From positions 1 through 64,000 of the forward strand of contig NZ_SNZE01000010.1 in assembly GCF_004363775.1 (NCBI RefSeq): a DNA stretch of 64,000 bases, written 5' to 3'. The notes below the pieces were generated by a model. That model ran no database searches. It saw nothing but the letters and a program-made list of their open reading frames with translations, and was not told where the DNA came from. Made by a program: the position numbers and the translations under genes. Source of the stretch: Hydromonas duriensis. Its GTDB lineage: Bacteria > Pseudomonadota > Gammaproteobacteria > Burkholderiales > Burkholderiaceae. Shown here in pieces: positions 59,695 through 64,000 of this stretch (the stretch's first letter is position 1; the number at the start of each line of letters is the position of its first letter).

Positions 59695-60677
59695 TGTTTA
59701 ATCTGAATGTGTTGACTGATTACGAATTGTTTTGGTTTACCTTGCTCGGCTTGATGTTTTTGGTCGGTGTCGGGCATATCGTCACTTATTATGCGACCAA
59801 GCATGCCGAACGCTTGGATTTAAAAACGCGGCGTGTGTTTTTGTTACGCACGCAACGACACTTTGCCGCATTTTGGTGGGTGTTTATTGTCTCTGCCTTG
59901 GTGAGCATGTTTGGTTTGGTCGGTGCTTTGGTGGTGTGCGCGATTATTTCTTTCTTGGGCTTGCGCGAGTTCATTACGCTTACGCCTGTCAAGGGCGGGG
60001 ATTACCGCTCGTTGTTTTTTGCCTTTTTTGTGTTTTTACCACTGCAGTATGTCTTGGTTGGAGCGCGTGAGTTTGGCTTTTTTACGGTGTTGATTCCCGT
60101 GTATGCGTTCTTGTTGCTGCCTGTTTTGTCGGTCATCCGAGAGGATGTCGATAAATTTTTACCGCGAACCGCGTCATTGCAATGGGGCTTGATGATTGCC
60201 GTGTACTGCTTAAGTCATACCGTCGCCATTTTGTATATTGATGCGGTCAATGATTTCAGTACGCAAAGCCGTGCATTGTTGCTGTTGTTCTTTTTGGTTT
60301 TGGTGCGTTGCGCCATGTTGTGGCAACATTTGGCTGATTATTTCTTTCGCCAAACAGACCGACGCATTGCCGCTCAAATTCACAGTCGCATGACTTGGTC
60401 GGGCTTGTTTGTTAGTGTCGCTGCCAATGCGTTGATTGCCTCATCGTTTTTTTGGTTCACGCCGTTTACATATTGGCAAGCCGCTATCGCGGGTGGTTTG
60501 GTGTCGTTTGCTTCATTGTTTGGCCGCTTGGTTATGCGTGGCATTACCTTGAGTTTAGGCATTAAAGATTGGGGTGAGCTGACGGGAGGCCAGCAAGGCG
60601 TGATGGATCGATTGGATGCTGTGTTATACGCTGCACCTGTGTTTTTTCATTACGCAGTTTTTGTGACGAAGCCGTAA
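59691..60677 (+). CDS. CdsA-like phosphatidate cytidylyltransferase
   Basis: A 328-residue membrane protein with about eight hydrophobic segments. The C-terminal signature region is FASLFGRLVMRGITLSLGIKDWGEL-, continuing into TGGQQGVMDRLDA; the ending DRLDA is conserved, while the usual HGG is QQG, a divergent form. It would activate phosphatidic acid with CTP, using the product of the PlsC gene it overlaps. It may be a second CDP-DAG synthase, not the essential one. Confidence 0.88.
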   Translation: MMFNLNVLTDYELFWFTLLGLMFLVGVGHIVTYYATKHAERLDLKTRRVFLLRTQRHFAAFWWVFIVSALVSMFGLVGALVVCAIISFLGLREFITLTPVKGGDYRSLFFAFFVFLPLQYVLVGAREFGFFTVLIPVYAFLLLPVLSVIREDVDKFLPRTASLQWGLMIAVYCLSHTVAILYIDAVNDFSTQSRALLLLFFLVLVRCAMLWQHLADYFFRQTDRRIAAQIHSRMTWSGLFVSVAANALIASSFFWFTPFTYWQAAIAGGLVSFASLFGRLVMRGITLSLGIKDWGELTGGQQGVMDRLDAVLYAAPVFFHYAVFVTKP

Positions 60678-60730
60678 CCATCAAAAATAGCGTTATTAGG
60701 TGAGTTTGATATCGAAAGAAGTGAAATCTT

Positions 60731-61111
60731 TTATTCGATAAAGTTAATTTCTAAACCGTTACCAGCGGGGTCTTTGAAAAATAATTGAACGTGCTTGCTA
60801 TTGGGGACGTTTTCAATTGTATAAAAAATAAAATGTTGCTGGAGTCGTGTTTCAAACTCACCTCGATGAGTGGCACGAAAAGCGATGTGGTCAAAAGTAT
60901 TCTGTGCATGGGCTGGACGTGATTCATCAATCGCAGCTTCAGTCAGGTGCAATACATCTTGATCTGCCGCATAGAGCCAATAGCCGAATGCTTTAAATGG
61001 TGGACGCTCACCTTCATACAAGCCAACAACATCAATATAAAAATCTTTTAATTGCTCTAATAATGCACGATGAGCACGTAGGTTGTAATGGCTGAATTTG
61101 ATTATGCACAT
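60731..61111 (-). CDS. VOC-superfamily (glyoxalase-like) protein
   Basis: A 126-residue single-module vicinal-oxygen-chelate protein. Possible metal ligands are the histidine in FSHYNLRAH, the histidine in TFDHIAFR and the glutamate in NGLEINF. The start is the ATG after AAAGGAAAA; a longer frame to 61222 adds an unsupported N-terminus. The substrate is unknown. Dimeric function is likely. It is convergent with the CdsA-like gene and divergent from glpF. Confidence 0.82.
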   Translation of the reverse strand: MCIIKFSHYNLRAHRALLEQLKDFYIDVVGLYEGERPPFKAFGYWLYAADQDVLHLTEAAIDESRPAHAQNTFDHIAFRATHRGEFETRLQQHFIFYTIENVPNSKHVQLFFKDPAGNGLEINFIE

Positions 61112-61292
61112 CTTTTCCTTGGTCTTTAAAGGTATTGCAAAATTAGCTTTGTGACGGTTTGATGAAATGACATGGGGGCGTGGTGTTGTCATTTTTTGCG
61201 GATAATCGCCAATATTTTTCAAAATCTCATATGATGTTTGATTTAAAATAATTTATCCGCTCTAAGTGTGTAAATAATTATAAACTTGTATT

Positions 61293-61320
61293 TTGACGGA
61301 AAATTATAAAAGAGTAGTAT
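61293..61320 (+). promoter_or_regulatory. Probable promoter of glpFKD
   Basis: TTGACG (61293-61298) and TAGTAT (61315-61320) are separated by 16 bases, about 80 bases before glpF. The 290-base gap also holds an inverted repeat GCGGATAA (61198-61205) / TTATCCGC (61253-61260) further upstream. No glycerol-repressor site could be assigned by eye. Confidence 0.45.
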
Positions 61321-61401
61321 AGGCAAGACATGTTGTTGATGTGATTAAAAAAATCATAAAAGCAGCATCCCTGTAACGATTTTTTCATCAGGAAGGCCAA
61401 T

Positions 61402-62214
61402 ATGAAATTCAGTGCTAAACAAGAGTTTTTTGCCGAGTTGCTCGGCACGATGGTGCTTATTCTCTTCGGTTGTGGGGTGGTCGCGATGGTGGTGTTGTTT
61501 TCAAACCCCGATTCTCAAGGCGCTCCTCAAATTGTCAATGGTGGTTATACTAATATCACGATGGGCTGGGGGTTCGCTGTATTATTGGGTATTTTGGTGA
61601 GTGGTACGGTGAGTGGTGCTCACTTAAACCCAGCCGTGACGATTGCTCTGGCGGCGACTAAGCGATTTTCGTGGGCGAAAGTGCCACACTATATCGCGGG
61701 GCAGTTCGCAGGGGCTTTTATTGCAGCGGCGGTTGTATTTACTGTCTATTATTCGAAGTGGTTGCAGTTTGACCCCAATTTGGAACATACCACGGGCATT
61801 TTTGCAACCTTTCCAGCCGTACCTGGTTTTTGGCCAGGCTTCATTGATCAAGTTGTTGGTACGGCTTTGTTAATGGGGCTGGTTTTGGCGATTACGGACC
61901 ACTTAAATAATCCAAACGGTGTGTTTTGGAGCGCGTTGGCGATTGGTTTTGTGGTGATGGCGATAGGCATGTCTTTTGGTGGCATGCATGGTTATGCCAT
62001 TAACCCCGCGCGTGATTTATCCCCTCGTTTATTTGCTGTGTTGGCTGGTTTTAAAAACAATGGGCTGACCGATGGCAGTGGCGTTTGGTTGGTGCCAGTG
62101 GTTGGGCCTATCACAGGGGGGTTGCTGGGCGCATGGGTTTATGATTGTTTTATTGGACGACCCATCAAGCGCGCGCACGAGGTGGCGAAGTTGGAATCAG
62201 AATCCAGTGTGTAA
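61402..62214 (+). CDS. glpF: Glycerol facilitator (aquaglyceroporin)
   Basis: A 270-residue MIP-family channel with six membrane helices and two half helices. The NPA boxes are in SGAHLNPAVTIAL and GYAINPARDLSPRLF; the second carries the Asp (RDLSPR) that marks glycerol facilitators, not water-only channels. It precedes glpK by 70 bases and is the entry step for glycerol use. Confidence 0.95.
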   Translation: MKFSAKQEFFAELLGTMVLILFGCGVVAMVVLFSNPDSQGAPQIVNGGYTNITMGWGFAVLLGILVSGTVSGAHLNPAVTIALAATKRFSWAKVPHYIAGQFAGAFIAAAVVFTVYYSKWLQFDPNLEHTTGIFATFPAVPGFWPGFIDQVVGTALLMGLVLAITDHLNNPNGVFWSALAIGFVVMAIGMSFGGMHGYAINPARDLSPRLFAVLAGFKNNGLTDGSGVWLVPVVGPITGGLLGAWVYDCFIGRPIKRAHEVAKLESESSV

Positions 62215-62284
62215 CTCGCAGCTAAAATGCTGTAGAACACGTAAACTGACGGATAACGATTGAATAAACACGTAGGAGACACAG

Positions 62285-63799
62285 ATGACATCAGAACGCA
62301 AACAATACATCCTCGCGCTTGATCAGGGTACGACCAGTAGCCGCGCCATTGTGTTTGAGCATGACGGCAGCATCAAAGCAGTTGCACAAAAAGAGTTTGA
62401 ACAGATTTTCCCACGACCAGGTTGGGTGGAGCATGACGCGACGGAAATTTGGAGCACTCAAATGGGTGTGATGCACGAGGCTTTGAGCAGTGCCAATTTG
62501 CGCGCGTCTGATATTGCAGCCATCGGCATCACCAATCAGCGTGAGACCGTCGTGGTGTGGGATAAAAAAACAGGCGTGCCCATTCATAATGCGATTGTTT
62601 GGCAAGACCGCCGCACGGCACCTTTGTGTGACCAGTTGTGTGAGCAGGGGTTGGCTGAGGTGTTTCAGAACAAAACAGGTTTGGTGCTGGATGCGTATTT
62701 CAGCGGCACTAAGGTTAAGTGGATTCTTGATAATATCAAAGGTGCGCGCGAACGCGCCCAAGCAGGAGAGCTGGCTTTTGGTACGATTGACTCATGGTTG
62801 ACGTTTAAGTTAACCAATGGCGCCTTGCACATCACTGATGTCAGCAATGCAAGTCGGACCTTGCTGTTCAATATCCACACTGGTCAATGGGACGATGAGC
62901 TGCTCGACATATTGGATATCCCTCGACATATTTTGCCCGAAGTGCGCGCCAGCAGTGAAGTATACGGCGAAACAGAAGCAGGATTGCTCGGTAGTCGAGT
63001 CAAAATTGCGGGCATTGCGGGCGACCAACAGGCGGCCACTTTTGGGCAGGTGTGCTTTGAGCGAGGTATGGCTAAAAACACCTATGGCACGGGCTGTTTT
63101 ATGTTGCTCAATACAGGTACGGATGCTGTGCCGAGCAAAAATAAGTTGCTCACAACCGTGGCTTGGCGTGCCAACGACCGAACCGACTACGCACTTGAGG
63201 GCAGCGTGTTTATGGCGGGTGCGGTGGTACAGTGGTTGCGGGATGGTCTTGGCATCATTCGTAGCAGTGGCGAGGTTGAAACATTGGCCGCTTCGGTTAA
63301 GAGCGCGGAAGGCGTTTTTCTCGTTCCCGCTTTTGTCGGTCTAGGCGCGCCATATTGGGACAGCTATGCGCGAGGCACAATCATCGGCATGACGCGTGGT
63401 ACAACAGCGGCGCATATTGCGCGCGCAGCCCTCGAGTCAATTGCATTTCAGAGTGCTGAGGTATTGGAAGCCATGCGTAAAGACTCGAATGTTGAGTTAC
63501 GTGAACTGCGCGTTGATGGTGGGGCGAGTGCAAATAATTATCTGATGCAATTTCAGGCGGATATTTTGGGTGTCCCCGTTGTGCGTCCTAAAGTGACCGA
63601 AACCACAGCACTAGGTGCAGCCTATCTGGCGGGGTTGGCGGTTGGGTTCTGGCAGAGTCAGTCCGAGATTGCCGAGTTGTGGCAAGTGGATCGACATTTC
63701 GTCCCCGAAATGTCGTTGGATGAGCGCGAGTCACGTATGGGCATGTGGAAACGAGCAGTTCAACGCAGTATGGCGTGGGAAAGTAGCGACTCTGTTTAA
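62285..63799 (+). CDS. glpK: Glycerol kinase
   Basis: Phosphorylates glycerol to glycerol 3-phosphate with ATP. The 504-residue FGGY kinase starts with [44 protein letters not shown] and the C-terminal [22 protein letters not shown] blocks are typical. A good TAGGAGA precedes the ATG. It is trapped in one unit with glpF and glpD. Confidence 0.98.
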   Translation: MTSERKQYILALDQGTTSSRAIVFEHDGSIKAVAQKEFEQIFPRPGWVEHDATEIWSTQMGVMHEALSSANLRASDIAAIGITNQRETVVVWDKKTGVPIHNAIVWQDRRTAPLCDQLCEQGLAEVFQNKTGLVLDAYFSGTKVKWILDNIKGARERAQAGELAFGTIDSWLTFKLTNGALHITDVSNASRTLLFNIHTGQWDDELLDILDIPRHILPEVRASSEVYGETEAGLLGSRVKIAGIAGDQQAATFGQVCFERGMAKNTYGTGCFMLLNTGTDAVPSKNKLLTTVAWRANDRTDYALEGSVFMAGAVVQWLRDGLGIIRSSGEVETLAASVKSAEGVFLVPAFVGLGAPYWDSYARGTIIGMTRGTTAAHIARAALESIAFQSAEVLEAMRKDSNVELRELRVDGGASANNYLMQFQADILGVPVVRPKVTETTALGAAYLAGLAVGFWQSQSEIAELWQVDRHFVPEMSLDERESRMGMWKRAVQRSMAWESSDSV

Positions 63800-63847
63800 T
63801 TCATTCGTCATTCATTTTATTTTAACACCTGCAACAAAGGACATCCC

Positions 63848-64000
63848 ATGAAGCGCTCCGATATTTTACACACCATTCAATCGACAGAAGATTGGGATGT
63901 GTTGGTGATTGGAGGTGGGGCGTCGGGTTTGGGTACTGCCTTGGAAGCAGCGACACGTGGTTATCGCACCCTATTGCTGGAGGCGCATGATTACGCCAAA
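63848..64000 (+). CDS. glpD: Aerobic glycerol-3-phosphate dehydrogenase, 5' part
   Basis: The first 51 codons are in the window. The N-terminal FAD-binding beta-alpha-beta motif VLVIGGGASGLGTALEAATRGYRTLLLE is clear, in a context that starts MKRSDILHTIQ. With glpF and glpK upstream it should be the membrane-associated dehydrogenase that feeds electrons to quinone. The rest lies beyond position 64000. Confidence 0.9.
   Translation, partial: MKRSDILHTIQSTEDWDVLVIGGGASGLGTALEAATRGYRTLLLEAHDYAK

Overview
The window looks like chromosomal sequence from a Burkholderiales-type betaproteobacterium of moderate GC. The main reasons are the block ABC transporter, bolA-type gene, murA, hisG-D-C-B-H-A-F-I-E, HIT gene and tatABC, plus the short HisG, UbiE/UbiJ/UbiB, GatCAB and a LapA/LapB pair. 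Most genes are housekeeping. I found no rRNA, tRNA, CRISPR array, insertion sequence, phage or integrase.

Layout. 0.2-2.5 kb: malate synthase aceB and a convergent GbsR/MarR-type regulator. 2.7-6.1 kb: two-gene ABC-2 transporter, ibaG and murA. 6.3-8.6 kb: GTP-type PEP carboxykinase and a YjdM zinc-ribbon protein. 8.7-21.5 kb: the histidine operon running into HIT and tatABC. It carries extra genes between the his genes: a GST, a nitrobindin-like barrel protein, a PutAbiC-like membrane protein, a 4-TM protein and a MarC protein. 21.6-27.3 kb: pyrE and a four-gene BMP-type (nucleoside-like) ABC importer. 27.4-31.2 kb: phosphoglucomutase, then an AraC regulator divergent from a DJ-1/PfpI-ABM fusion. 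31.3-35.7 kb (minus): gatC-gatA, two tandem six-cysteine lipoproteins, gatB. 35.8-38 kb (minus): HerA-like ATPase and beta-carbonic anhydrase. 38.1-41.4 kb: yebC, fabG-like SDR, a tandem duplication carrying two cytochrome b562 genes with a decayed fabG fragment between them, and a YaiI protein. 41.5-45.5 kb: purU (minus), ubiE, ubiJ, ubiB. 45.7-53.7 kb: glmU, a two-component system, glmS, lapA-like, lapB and a ComEA-like protein. 53.8-59 kb: miaA and an MFS exporter (minus), uvrA (plus). 59-64 kb: PlsC and CdsA-like enzymes, a VOC protein (minus), and glpF-glpK-glpD, with glpD cut by the window end.

Functional themes. aceB, pckG and glpFKD suggest growth on acetate-like or gluconeogenic substrates and glycerol. 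glmU and glmS supply UDP-GlcNAc, murA uses it for peptidoglycan, and LapA/LapB regulate LPS assembly, so much of 45-53 kb concerns envelope precursors, with a two-component system placed in the middle. Many transcription units end in clear intrinsic terminators, several of them bidirectional.

Most interesting points: the abortive-infection-like gene inside the his operon, coupled by a 4-base overlap to hisC; the approximately 750-bp duplication that kept two cytochrome b562 genes while the co-duplicated fabG tail decayed; the hybrid kinase/LuxR regulator pair between glmU and glmS with nearby palindromes; and the paired cysteine-rich lipoproteins inserted between gatA and gatB. Family assignments rest on motif recognition by eye; no database search was run.
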